Assembly: GCA_017744495.1 (NCBI GenBank) | Contig: JAGIBE010000223.1 | Location: 3,564-37,297, forward strand | DNA: 33,734 bases | Source of the DNA: Caulobacter sp. | GTDB taxonomy: Bacteria > Pseudomonadota > Alphaproteobacteria > Caulobacterales > Caulobacteraceae | Direction: 5' to 3' | Part shown: positions 23,473 through 31,136 of the stretch, in pieces | Layout: every line of letters begins with the position of its first letter | Position numbering within the stretch: position 1 is the stretch's first letter | The notes under the pieces: generated by a model | Told to the model about the DNA's origin: nothing | Database searches by the model: none | Seen by the model: only the letters and a program-made list of their open reading frames with translations | Position numbers and translations under genes: made by a program

Positions 23473-26400
23473 CTACGCCCGTTCCGCCTTCCCCCGCGCC
23501 GTCAGCCAGTACATCACCGGCGTCGCCACCCGCGACAGGATCGTGCTGGTGATCAGCCCGCCTATGATCACGATGGCCAGCGGCGAGTAGAGGCCCGAGC
23601 CTTCCATCGCCAGCGGCAGCAGCCCGCCGATCGCCGTGACCGAGGTCAGCAGCACCGGCAGGAACCGCACCTCGCCGGCCTTTTCGATGGCGTCGTGCAG
23701 GCCCATGCCGTCGCGACGCAGCTGTTCGGTGAAGTCGACCAACAGGATCGAGTTCTTGATCTCGATGCCGATCAGGGCGATCAGCCCGATCGTGGCGGTG
23801 AAGCTCAGCGAGTAGCCGGTGATCCACAGCGCCGCCACCGCGCCGAACAGGCCGAACGGGATGATGCCGGCCACCACCAGGGCGGTCTTGAACTTCTGGA
23901 ACTCCAGGACCAGCACGGCCATGATCCCGAACACCGCCACCATCACCGCCGCGCCCAGGCCGGAGAAGCTCTCCGACTGGGCCTCGGCCTGGCCGCCCAG
24001 CGACAGACGGTAGCCGGGCGGCATGGGCAGCTCGCGGTTCAGCCGGGCCAGGGCGTCGGCCGTGACCTTGGCGGTCAGGTAGCCGGTCTGTACGAACGAC
24101 TCGACCTTGACCGTCCGCTCCCGGTTGAAGCGGTCGATGCGGGCGGGGCTGGAGCGCAGGGTGGGGCTGGCGATCGAGCCTAGCGGCGCGGCCTCGCCGT
24201 CGGCGGTGGGCACATAGATCTTCGCCAGGTCGGCCAGGGCGTTGCGGTCGCCGAGACCCGCTCCATTGGCGGCGGCGCCCATCGGCAGCCGCACCTTGAC
24301 CGGATAGTCGTCGCCGTCCGGATCGCGGAAGCGGGCGGTCTCCTCGCCCGACAGCGCCAGGCGGGCGGCGCGGCGCGGGGCCCCGGCCGGCACGCCCAGG
24401 GCCGCGGCCTTGCCCTCGTCGACGCCGAGGTCGAGGTCGGTGCGGTCCAGGCGCATGGGATTGTCGACGTCGCGCGTGCCGGGCGTCGCCTTCAGGATCT
24501 GCTCTACCCGGGCCGCCAGGGCCTTGAGCACCTCCAGGTTCTGGCCGGTCACCCGCACCACCACCGGCGCGTCGATCGGCGGGCCGTTCTCGAACACCAC
24601 CACATTGATCTTGGCGCCGGGGAAGCGGGCGAAGTCGGCGCGCAGGCGGTCCAGCACCTTCTCGCTCTCGCCCGGCTCCCAACGACGGAGACTGGCGAAC
24701 ACCTCGGCATAGGTGGGCGAGCTCTCGCGCTGGGAGACGTTGTAGAAGATCTGCGGATTGCCCCGCCCCAGGTTGTCGGCCTGCCAGACGATCCTGGGCT
24801 CCTGCTTCAGACGCTGCTCAACGAAGCGCAGGGCGCGGTCGGTGCGGGCCAGGGGCGTGCCGTCGGGGGTCTCGATGCGGATCACGAACTGCGGGGTCTC
24901 GGCGGCCGGGAACAGGCTGGAGCCGACGATGCCCAGCATGGGCACGGTGGTCGCGCAGAGCGCCAGCATGATCCCCAGCGACAGCCACGGCCGCGCCAGG
25001 CCGAAGTGCAGGACCGGCCGGTAGAAGCGGTGGATCGCACCGTTCACCGCCCGCAGCAGCGGATTGCCCTCAGGGTCGGAATGCTTGTCCAGCACCCGGC
25101 TGGCCAGGAACGGGATGATGGTCATCGAGACCAGCAGCGAGGCGCCCACCGTGCACAGCACCGTCACCGGCAACGACTTAATGTAGGCTCCCGAGCCGGC
25201 CGGCAGGGCCATCAGCGGCAGGAAGGCCAGCATCAGGCAGGCCGTGCAGCCCAGCACCGCCAGGGCGATCTGGTTGGCGCCGTTGACCGCCGCGTCCGTC
25301 CGCGCCTCGCCCTCGCGGATACGGCGGGCGATGTTCTCGGTGATGACGATGCTGTCGTCGACCAGCAGGCCCAAGGCCAGCACGAAGCCGGCGATCGACA
25401 GCTGGTTCAGGGTGAATCCGAACGCCTGCAGCAGCACCAGGCCGATCAGCAGGCTCAGCGGGATCGACACCATCACCACCAGGCCGGCGCGCGGCCCCAG
25501 CGGCAGCAGGGTGATCAGCACCAGGGCCAGGGCGATGCCGAAGTCGCGGAACAGGTTGTTCAGCCGGTGCTCGACATTCCTGGCCTGGACGAAGCCGCGC
25601 TCCAGCTTCACCCCGGCGGGCAGGGTCTTCTCATAGTCGTCCAGCACTTGGTCGACGGACTTGGTGATCCGGGCCACGTCCTGGCCGTCCTTCTGGGTGA
25701 CGGTGACGAACACCGCCCGCTTGCCGTTGAAGCGGGTCAGGTGGGTGGGCTCGTCCTGGGCCCAGGCCACGTCGGCCACGTCGCGCACCCGCACCACCTG
25801 GCCGTTGATCGAGCGGACGGGCGTGTCCTTGATCACGTCCAGCGAGCGGAAGGCCCCGCCGGCCTTGACGTTGAAGCGGCGGTCCCCGGCCTGGACGGCC
25901 CCGATCGGGGCTTCCGCACCCGCGCCCTTCAGCGCGTCGGACACGGCGGCAGCCGGCAGCTTGAGCGCGGAAAGCCGGGCCAGGTCCAGCGACACGCGCA
26001 CCTCGCTCTGCGGTGCGCCGTAGTAGCGCGACTGGCGCACGCCGGGCACGCGGTCCAGCCGCTCGCGCAGCCGGTCGGCCACCTTCTCCAGGCGGCGCAT
26101 GGGCAGGGTGTCGCTGGTCAGGGCGACCTGGACGATGGCCACCTCGGTGGTGCGCACGCGCTCGATGTCCAGCCGCGCCAGGCCCGCCGGCAGGTTGCCG
26201 CGGATGGCGTTCACCTCGCGCACGACCTCATCGTACTTGCGCTCGGGATCGACGTCCCAGGTGAAGTGCACGCCGACGACGGCCGCGCCGTCGAGGGTGG
26301 TGGTCTGGATCTTGTCGATGTTGTCCAGGCCGTCGACCGCGTCCTCGATGGGGTCGGCGACCAGCTGCTCCATCTCGGACGGCTCGGCCCCGGGCAGCAC

Positions 26401-26553
26401 GGCGCGGACCACGACGATGGGCACGGGGAAGTGCGGGTCCTCCGAGCGAGGGACGTTCAGGAAGGCGTTCAGGCCCAGCATGATCAGCAGGCCGAACGCG
26501 ACCAGGGTGAACTGCCAACGGCGGACCGCGAAGCCGGCGAGGTCGAACTTCAT
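23473..26553 (-). CDS. RND efflux pump, inner-membrane permease subunit
   Basis: Proton-driven exporter of 1026 residues, the usual RND length. Seen: the first membrane helix (about 14-33), the first periplasmic loop with EDPHFPVPIVVVRAVLPGAE, helix 4 with GLLVDDSIVITENIARR holding the Asp-Asp proton relay, and the mirrored second half starting near residue 510. The sequence type (SEDPHFPVP, PAGLARLDIERV) belongs to the RND group that pairs with short lipoprotein adaptors rather than classical AcrB. The adaptor gene lies upstream on the same strand, with repeat A5 between. No outer-membrane channel gene is in the window, so an unlinked TolC-type protein would be needed. Confidence 0.92.
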   Translation of the reverse strand: MKFDLAGFAVRRWQFTLVAFGLLIMLGLNAFLNVPRSEDPHFPVPIVVVRAVLPGAEPSEMEQLVADPIEDAVDGLDNIDKIQTTTLDGAAVVGVHFTWDVDPERKYDEVVREVNAIRGNLPAGLARLDIERVRTTEVAIVQVALTSDTLPMRRLEKVADRLRERLDRVPGVRQSRYYGAPQSEVRVSLDLARLSALKLPAAAVSDALKGAGAEAPIGAVQAGDRRFNVKAGGAFRSLDVIKDTPVRSINGQVVRVRDVADVAWAQDEPTHLTRFNGKRAVFVTVTQKDGQDVARITKSVDQVLDDYEKTLPAGVKLERGFVQARNVEHRLNNLFRDFGIALALVLITLLPLGPRAGLVVMVSIPLSLLIGLVLLQAFGFTLNQLSIAGFVLALGLLVDDSIVITENIARRIREGEARTDAAVNGANQIALAVLGCTACLMLAFLPLMALPAGSGAYIKSLPVTVLCTVGASLLVSMTIIPFLASRVLDKHSDPEGNPLLRAVNGAIHRFYRPVLHFGLARPWLSLGIMLALCATTVPMLGIVGSSLFPAAETPQFVIRIETPDGTPLARTDRALRFVEQRLKQEPRIVWQADNLGRGNPQIFYNVSQRESSPTYAEVFASLRRWEPGESEKVLDRLRADFARFPGAKINVVVFENGPPIDAPVVVRVTGQNLEVLKALAARVEQILKATPGTRDVDNPMRLDRTDLDLGVDEGKAAALGVPAGAPRRAARLALSGEETARFRDPDGDDYPVKVRLPMGAAANGAGLGDRNALADLAKIYVPTADGEAAPLGSIASPTLRSSPARIDRFNRERTVKVESFVQTGYLTAKVTADALARLNRELPMPPGYRLSLGGQAEAQSESFSGLGAAVMVAVFGIMAVLVLEFQKFKTALVVAGIIPFGLFGAVAALWITGYSLSFTATIGLIALIGIEIKNSILLVDFTEQLRRDGMGLHDAIEKAGEVRFLPVLLTSVTAIGGLLPLAMEGSGLYSPLAIVIIGGLITSTILSRVATPVMYWLTARGKAERA

Positions 26554-26606
26554 TGGGAAGCGCCTCGACGGTTGGCCTTAGCTCGCGCCGCCCTCTCCAA
26601 AACAAC

Positions 26607-26737
26607 CGTCATCCCGGGCCTTGTGCCCGGGACCCCTCTTTCAGCCGCAGGTGCGGATGGGGCGGTTCGCTGGCGAACCGCTTGCGCTTCACGTGCGAGC
26701 GGACGCAGGGGTCCCGGGCACAAGGCCCGGGATGACG
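26607..26737. repeat. REPIN-like repeat, family A copy 5
   Basis: A 131-bp element inside the efflux operon, between adaptor and pump. The inner hairpin is GCGGTTCGC-TG-GCGAACCGC (26662-26681), that of copy 6 with the two arms exchanged. A structured repeat here could reduce or stabilise the pump part of the transcript. Confidence 0.95.
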
Positions 26738-26776
26738 GCTGGTAGGGGAGTGGATGGACGAAAGAAGCAGCGCGCA

Positions 26777-27844
26777 TCACTTGCCGCCCTTCGCCGGGCC
26801 CAGCGCCTTCGGATCGGTCACCGTCACGCGATCCCCGTCCGACACGAACCCGGCCCCGGCGGTGATCACCCGCGCCCCGTCGGGCAGGCCGGCGACCAGG
26901 GCGTCGTCGCCGTCGAAGCCGCCGAACTGGACGGGTGTGCGGCGGGCTCTTCCGTTATCCAGCCGCAGTACGGCCGCCTTGCCGCCCGAGGCCTCCAGCA
27001 CCGCCTCGGCGGGCACGCGGGCGAACGCGGGACCGGTCGCGACGGGCGCCCGGCTGGCCAGGTGCGCCGTGGCGATCTGGCCGCTGCGAAGGTCGGGTCT
27101 CGCCGCGACCTCGATCTCGATCGTCACCGCGCCGGTGCGGGCGTCGGCCGACTGGCCCACGCGAGTGACGTGACCGGCCAGGGTCTGGCCGGGGAGGGCG
27201 TCGACGGTCACCTCAACCGGCGTCCCGATGGTCACCCCCGCCACCTCGCGATCAGGCAGGGGGACGCGCAGCACCAGGGGACTGTTGAGGTCGGCGATGG
27301 TGACCACGGCCTGGCCGGGCTGGACCACCTCGCCGGCCTGGGCCTTGCGCTCCAGCACCACGCCCGAGGCGGGTGAGACCAACTGGGCCCAGCGGCGGTC
27401 GAAGGCGGCGGCGTTGAAGGCGGCGGCGGCCGAGCGCACGGCGCTCTCGGCGTCGTCGACCCGCACCTTGGCCACATAGCCCTTGGCGTAGAGGGTCTTG
27501 GCGCGCTCCAGGTCGCGGCGGGCCTTGTCGAGGTCGGACGACGAGGCCTGCTGGCGGGCGTCGACGGCGGCGGGGTCGATGCTGGCCAGCACCTGGCCAG
27601 CGCGGACGGGATCGCCGGCCTCGACCCCGACCTTGGTCAGCACCCCGGCGATGCGGAACGACAGCGCCATCTCGCGGCGGCGCTCCAGGCCGCCGGTGGC
27701 GGTGACCCCGCCCGAGGCGCGCGGCGCCGAGACGGCCACCGCCTCCACCGCCTGGGGCGGCGGCGGGGCGGCCGGGGTTTTGGCGGGGCCGCAGGCGGCG
27801 AGGGCGAGGGCTAGCCCCAAACCGCTCAATTTTAGCACTGTCAT
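26777..27844 (-). CDS. RND efflux periplasmic adaptor (membrane fusion) lipoprotein
   Basis: A 355-residue adaptor linking the RND pump to an outer-membrane channel. Signal MTVLKLSGLGLALALAAC has a lipobox (LAAC) with lipidated C18. Then follow the barrel-sandwich first half (FRIAGVLTKVGVEAGDPVRA), a helical hairpin (about 95-150), the second half (VVLERKAQAGEVVQPGQAVV), and beta-barrel and membrane-proximal domains. The ATG at 27844 and its Shine-Dalgarno both lie inside repeat A6; GTG at 27838 is an alternative. A frame reaching 28018 translates the whole repeat and is rejected. The promoter must be in 27971-28113, so the transcript would carry the repeat as its leader. Confidence 0.9.
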   Translation of the reverse strand: MTVLKLSGLGLALALAACGPAKTPAAPPPPQAVEAVAVSAPRASGGVTATGGLERRREMALSFRIAGVLTKVGVEAGDPVRAGQVLASIDPAAVDARQQASSSDLDKARRDLERAKTLYAKGYVAKVRVDDAESAVRSAAAAFNAAAFDRRWAQLVSPASGVVLERKAQAGEVVQPGQAVVTIADLNSPLVLRVPLPDREVAGVTIGTPVEVTVDALPGQTLAGHVTRVGQSADARTGAVTIEIEVAARPDLRSGQIATAHLASRAPVATGPAFARVPAEAVLEASGGKAAVLRLDNGRARRTPVQFGGFDGDDALVAGLPDGARVITAGAGFVSDGDRVTVTDPKALGPAKGGK

Positions 27845-27970
27845 CCCGGGCCTCGTGCCCGGGACCTCTCTGTCCGCCGCAGGTGCGGATGGGGCGAACC
27901 GCTGGCGGTTCGCTTGCTCTTCACGTGCGAGCTGAACCAGGGGTCCCGGGCACAAGGCCCGGGATGACGG
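27840..27970. repeat. REPIN-like repeat, family A copy 6, forming the leader and start of the adaptor gene
   Basis: A 131-bp element between the adaptor and its divergent TetR regulator. The inner hairpin is GCGAACCGC-TG-GCGGTTCGC (27894-27913). The outer end nearest the adaptor reads, on the minus strand, GAGG-CCCGGG-ATG, so the element supplies ribosome site and start codon. Other copies read AAGG at that place; this one has a T-to-C change on the plus strand that makes a better Shine-Dalgarno. Confidence 0.95.
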
Positions 27971-28035
27971 TTGGAAAGAATTGCGTGGCGTCGCGCGCCA
28001 ATCGATCCGTCCACGCACAGCCGTACCCCTCGACT

Positions 28036-28070
28036 ATCGATCGGTGATAAGTTATCAGTGATAGATTATC
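28036..28070. promoter_or_regulatory. TetR operator-like palindromes
   Basis: TGATAAGTTATCA (28045-28057) is a perfect palindrome around a central G, and it sits in a 31-bp imperfect one (28036-28066, 12 of 15 arm positions matching). GATAGATTATC (28060-28070) overlaps it as a second half-similar site. The location between the divergent TetR gene and the efflux adaptor suits an operator for both. Confidence 0.7.
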
Positions 28071-28113
28071 GCCCCTTGTCAAGTCGGCTCGCGCTTGGGA
28101 AAGGCTGGAACCG

Positions 28114-28749
28114 ATGAAGTCGCCGCAGGTCCGATCGCCGCGTAAACCCAAGGGCCAGGGGGCCGAGCGCCGCGAGGAGATCCTCGACGCGGCCCTGCGG
28201 CTGTTCAGCGAAGGGGACGTGCACACGGTCTCGACCCGGCAGATCGCCGAGGCGGCGGGCATCAGTCAGCCGGCGCTCTACGCCTATTTCGCCACCAAGG
28301 ACGACCTGATCGCCGAGCTGTGCGTGCGGGCCTTCGCCAGGCTGAAGGCGCGGATGGACGACGGCCGCGCGCGCTGGACCCCGACGCCCGAGATGTTCGA
28401 CCGGGCGATGATGACCTATATCGACTTCGCCCTCAGCGAGCCCGACGCCTACCGCGTGGCCTTCATGGTCGAGAAGAGCCACGACGGGTCGTTCCTCGCC
28501 CGCACGGGCGGCCGGCCGATGGCGGCGGGCATGGAGGCCTTCCAGGGCTTCGTGGCCATGATCGCCGACCTGCACGCCGCCGGCCTGACCCACGACGACG
28601 ACCCCTTGCGCCTGACCCAGACCCTGTGGGCGGGCCTGCACGGCCTGGTCTCGCTGCTGATCGCCCGGTCCGAATTCCCCTGGATCGAGCGCGAGACCCT
28701 GATCGCCGGCCACATCGCCATGCTGCGGCGCGGGGCGCTGAAGGGGTGA
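28114..28749 (+). CDS. TetR-family regulator, probable repressor of the efflux operon
   Basis: A 211-residue regulator. A basic tail (MKSPQVRSPRKPKGQ) precedes the helix-turn-helix domain (about 18-65): RREEILDAALRLFSEGDVHT and IAEAAGISQPALYAYFATKDDL. The C-terminal domain (about 80-205) has FALSEPDAYRVAFMVE and LTQTLWAGLHGLVSLLI, close to the TetR_C family with a WHGxHGL-type motif. It is divergent from the adaptor-pump operon with a palindromic operator between. This arrangement is like AcrR/NalC-type local repressors, and an efflux substrate may be its ligand. Confidence 0.88.
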   Translation: MKSPQVRSPRKPKGQGAERREEILDAALRLFSEGDVHTVSTRQIAEAAGISQPALYAYFATKDDLIAELCVRAFARLKARMDDGRARWTPTPEMFDRAMMTYIDFALSEPDAYRVAFMVEKSHDGSFLARTGGRPMAAGMEAFQGFVAMIADLHAAGLTHDDDPLRLTQTLWAGLHGLVSLLIARSEFPWIERETLIAGHIAMLRRGALKG

Positions 28750-28808
28750 TTTTGCGGGGAACACCCCCTATATCCGCCGCTCCCCTTACTGAACGCCGGA
28801 AGACCGCC

Positions 28809-29006
28809 ATGGCCAAGCTGCAGCCCCTCGAAACCTTCAGCCTGCAGGAAACCGAGGACGGCTACCGCCTGCTGGTCTCGGCCGTCGGCGGCGAGGCGAT
28901 CTACGTCTCGATCACGCCCGAACAGATGGACGACATCATCGAAAGCCTGGAAGCGGCCATGGGCGGCGAGGAGGAGGACGGGGTCGAGGAAGACGAGGCG
29001 TTTTAG
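28809..29006 (+). CDS. Small acidic protein, unknown function
   Basis: A 65-residue protein, MAKLQPLETFSLQETEDGYR at the start, a middle strand ..YVSITPEQMDDIIESLEAAM.., and a tail of Glu/Asp (EEEDGVEEDEAF). The pattern looks like a short beta-hairpin plus helix with an acidic C-terminal extension. GGAAGA precedes the ATG at 28809. No known family is recognised. It is 59 bases after the TetR gene, so it may be co-transcribed, and repeat A7 follows. Confidence 0.7.
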   Translation: MAKLQPLETFSLQETEDGYRLLVSAVGGEAIYVSITPEQMDDIIESLEAAMGGEEEDGVEEDEAF

Positions 29007-29033
29007 AGAGGGGCGTTCCGTCATTTTTCAAAC

Positions 29034-29163
29034 CGTCATCCCGGGCCTTGTGCCCGGGACCCCTAGTTCAGCTTGCACGTGAAGTACAATGGCGCGCTGG
29101 CGCGCCACCCCTCTGCACCTGCGGCGGACAGAGGGGTCCCGGGCACAAGGCCCGGGATGACGG
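29034..29163. repeat. REPIN-like repeat, family A copy 7
   Basis: A 130-bp element between the small acidic protein and the GIY-YIG nuclease, oriented as copies 2 and 4. The inner hairpin TGGCGCGC-TG-GCGCGCCA (29090-29107) is that of copy 3. It ends 57 bases before the nuclease start. Confidence 0.95.
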
Positions 29164-29220
29164 TTGTTTAAATTAGAACATAATGGCAACTTATGGGGCT
29201 GAAGCTCACTGGAGCGCCCC

Positions 29221-29547
29221 ATGGTTGGCCGAGAGGCTTGGATCGCCGTCTACATCATGGCCGACCATTATCGCGGCACGCTCTACATCGGTGTGACCAG
29301 CGCCTTTCAAACGCGGATAATCCAGCATCGTGAAGGCGTGTTCCCCGGCTTCACCAAGCGGTACGGCCTCACCCGGCTGGTCTGGTACGAAGAGCACCAC
29401 CAGATGACCGAGGCCATCCAGCGCGAACGGTCGCTGAAGGAATGGCGACGGCAGTGGAAGATCAATCTGATCGAGCGGGACAATCCGCGATGGGATGACC
29501 TCTATGGGGCGGTGTTCGACTGGACGCCGGTTCCCCGCCAGATCTGA
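29221..29547 (+). CDS. Orphan GIY-YIG nuclease-domain protein
   Basis: A 108-residue single-domain endonuclease of the UvrC N-terminal/UPF0213-like type. Seen: VYIMADHYRGTLYIGVTS with the GIY-YIG strands at 10-12 and 22-24, the catalytic Arg R32 in the following helix, H36, and the metal-binding Glu E69 in EAIQRERSLKEW. All catalytic positions are present, so it looks active. ATG 29221 has GGAG at 29211-29214. No partner gene is present. It lies beside a family A repeat and is convergent with the lipoprotein gene (11 bases apart, across a run of nine C). A link with repeat movement is possible but unproven. Confidence 0.88.
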   Translation: MVGREAWIAVYIMADHYRGTLYIGVTSAFQTRIIQHREGVFPGFTKRYGLTRLVWYEEHHQMTEAIQRERSLKEWRRQWKINLIERDNPRWDDLYGAVFDWTPVPRQI

Positions 29548-29558
29548 GCCCCCCCCCT

Positions 29559-30620
29559 TCACCCCCCGCCCTGCGTCAGCACCTGCCCGTTGATCAGCTG
29601 CTGCCCAAGCATCTGCACCACCTCCGGGCTCTGGGCGAACTTGCCGTGGTTGAGGCTGTCGCCGGCCTTCAGCTTGGTCAGGTCGATGACCGTGATGTGG
29701 CCGTTGGCCTCCAGCCGTGAGCGGAAGGGTTCCTTGGTCGGGTCGATCGAGCCCAGACGCATCAGGTTACCCGCCAGGAAACGCGAGACCATCAGGGCGC
29801 GGTCGTCGCGCGACACGAAGATGGTGATGTGCGGCGGGCTTGGGCCCAGGGCCTGGACCTGGTGGACGAACACCTGCGGGTCGATGTCCGGCGAGGCCAG
29901 GACGATATTGTTGATCTTGGGCGGCAGGCCGCCGCGCCGGATGGCCAGCTGGCGCAGCGCCTCCATGGTCAGGTAGGTGCCCATCGAGTGGGCCACCACG
30001 GTCATCTCCTTGACCGCCGGGGCGTCGGCCGCCTTGGTCAGGGCCTCCTCCAGGGCGTCGCGCGAATAGATGGCGCTGTCGCGGTCGTACTCGTAGTCGA
30101 ACAGCTTGCCGCGCGAGGGCCAGGTGAACAGCAGCGGGGCGGCGTCGGCCTTGGAGTCGGCCACCAGCTGGGCGAAGCGGTAGACCGCGCCCTCGAAGCG
30201 GGTGTTGAAGCCGTGCACGAACACCAGCAGCCGCGCGTGCTCGCCGCCCATGCGGGCGAACCAGGCTTGGGTGTTGGCCTTGTCGGACGCGGCGATGCTG
30301 ACGGTGGTGAACTCGGTGGCCGGGTCGGGCTTGTCGCCCTTGGGCCACTCGACCGCGCCGATCTTGTGGTTGGGCGGCACCGAGACGACGATCTCGGTCC
30401 CCGAGGCGCTGGCGTCGCGCTCGCCGCCGTAGATGACCCCGGGAACCGGCGAGGCGGCGCGGGTGGTGACCACCAGCATGTCCACGTGCCGGGCCCCCGG
30501 CGTCTGGGGCGCGGCGGTCGGCAGCAGGAAGCCCTTGGGCGCGCTCCCGCACGCGGTCAACGCCAGGGCGGCGGCCATTGAGGCGATCCAGCGAGCGGTG
30601 AGGCGTCGAGCGGCGGACAC
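29559..30620 (-). CDS. Alpha/beta-hydrolase lipoprotein (DUF900 type)
   Basis: A 353-residue predicted lipoprotein. The signal runs from VSAARRLTARWIAS to the lipobox LTAC with C24. The hydrolase domain has VFVHGFNTRFEGAVYRFAQ (oxyanion region), the nucleophile elbow VVAHSMGT with Ser near residue 212, ASPDIDPQVF, and a His in the C-terminal part (DSLNHGKF). This matches the DUF900 family of esterase/lipase-like proteins. GTG 30620 is chosen because AGGAG lies seven bases upstream and it gives a clean lipoprotein signal; a longer frame to 31115 has no such support. Substrate unknown. It is divergent from the Cys-rich protein gene. Confidence 0.85.
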   Translation of the reverse strand: MSAARRLTARWIASMAAALALTACGSAPKGFLLPTAAPQTPGARHVDMLVVTTRAASPVPGVIYGGERDASASGTEIVVSVPPNHKIGAVEWPKGDKPDPATEFTTVSIAASDKANTQAWFARMGGEHARLLVFVHGFNTRFEGAVYRFAQLVADSKADAAPLLFTWPSRGKLFDYEYDRDSAIYSRDALEEALTKAADAPAVKEMTVVAHSMGTYLTMEALRQLAIRRGGLPPKINNIVLASPDIDPQVFVHQVQALGPSPPHITIFVSRDDRALMVSRFLAGNLMRLGSIDPTKEPFRSRLEANGHITVIDLTKLKAGDSLNHGKFAQSPEVVQMLGQQLINGQVLTQGGG

Positions 30621-30676
30621 GGACGGTCTCCTGGCGTCGCCCCATCCTGGCCGAGCCCGCGCTCGGGCAAAATGGG

Positions 30677-30716
30677 GCGATCTGCTGAGAGGCCGGCGAG
30701 ATCGGGGGCAGATCGC
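30677..30716. promoter_or_regulatory. 9-bp inverted repeat in a divergent promoter region
   Basis: GCGATCTGC (30677-30685) and GCAGATCGC (30708-30716) are perfect inverted copies separated by 22 bases. They lie between the hydrolase lipoprotein and the first Cys-rich gene. Helically spaced half sites or a weak hairpin are both possible. Confidence 0.5.
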
Positions 30717-30774
30717 GCTACGTAAGGAAGCGGCGACGCTTCCGTCGGCCGTGGGGAGATGCCAAGCTGGCGGC

Positions 30775-31086
30775 ATGAGGCGTGGAACGGCGAGGTCGAG
30801 CTGGTGGGCGCGGGGGCTGATGCTCCTGAGCGCCATCCTGCTGTTCGGCGCCCCCGTCATGGCCGCCGCCGCGACGGCCATGGACCCCTGCTGCGCCGAT
30901 GCGCCGTGCCATGATCTGGCCAAGTCGTTGTGTCCGGACGCCTGCGTGGTGGCCTGCCAGGTCATCCCCGCACCGCAGACGCTGGTCGCCGAACCGGTGG
31001 AGGCGGGCCCCGCGCCCGTCGCCGCCGCCCCGTCCCGCTGGCCGCCCGGACGCGCGCCCGCGCCGGAGGTTCCGCCGCCGCGCTGA
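30775..31086 (+). CDS. Secreted Cys-rich protein with Pro/Ala tail, unknown
   Basis: A 103-residue protein with a signal peptide (basic MRRGTARSSWWARG, hydrophobic core about 15-30, likely cleavage near AAAATA). The mature N-terminus holds six Cys: C39, C40, C45, C53, C57 and C61, in DPCCADAPCHDL and CPDACVVACQ. The remaining 40 residues are Pro/Ala-rich (PSRWPPGRAPAPEVPPP). Cys and His in CCADAPCH suggest metal binding in the periplasm or disulfides. No family is recognised. It lies 50 bases before a second Cys-rich secreted gene on the same strand. The start has no strong Shine-Dalgarno; ATG 30775 is the first to give a signal peptide. Confidence 0.7.
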   Translation: MRRGTARSSWWARGLMLLSAILLFGAPVMAAAATAMDPCCADAPCHDLAKSLCPDACVVACQVIPAPQTLVAEPVEAGPAPVAAAPSRWPPGRAPAPEVPPPR

Positions 31087-31136
31087 AACCCGACTTCAGA
31101 ACCATCATTCCTCAATCTGAAATCGGAAATTTCATC

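Noticed and set aside
23329..24183. Plus-strand frame opposite the RND pump, and 25006-26745
   Set aside because: Antisense to a 1026-residue pump with all family motifs; the frame starts inside a repeat and has no domain.
27845..28018. N-terminal extension of the efflux adaptor (58 residues containing PSSRALCPGPLV)
   Set aside because: It is a translation of repeat A6. The same peptide appears in frames through other family A copies, and it would remove the lipoprotein signal from the N-terminus.
13751..29163. Family A repeats considered as a CRISPR array or as simple terminators
   Set aside because: Copies are kilobases apart with genes between, so not CRISPR. They lie between co-directional, divergent and convergent genes alike and lack U-runs, so termination cannot be their only role.
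30621..31115. N-terminal extension of the hydrolase lipoprotein (518-residue version)
   Set aside because: It overlaps the Cys-rich gene on the other strand and buries the lipoprotein signal; GTG 30620 has a proper ribosome site.
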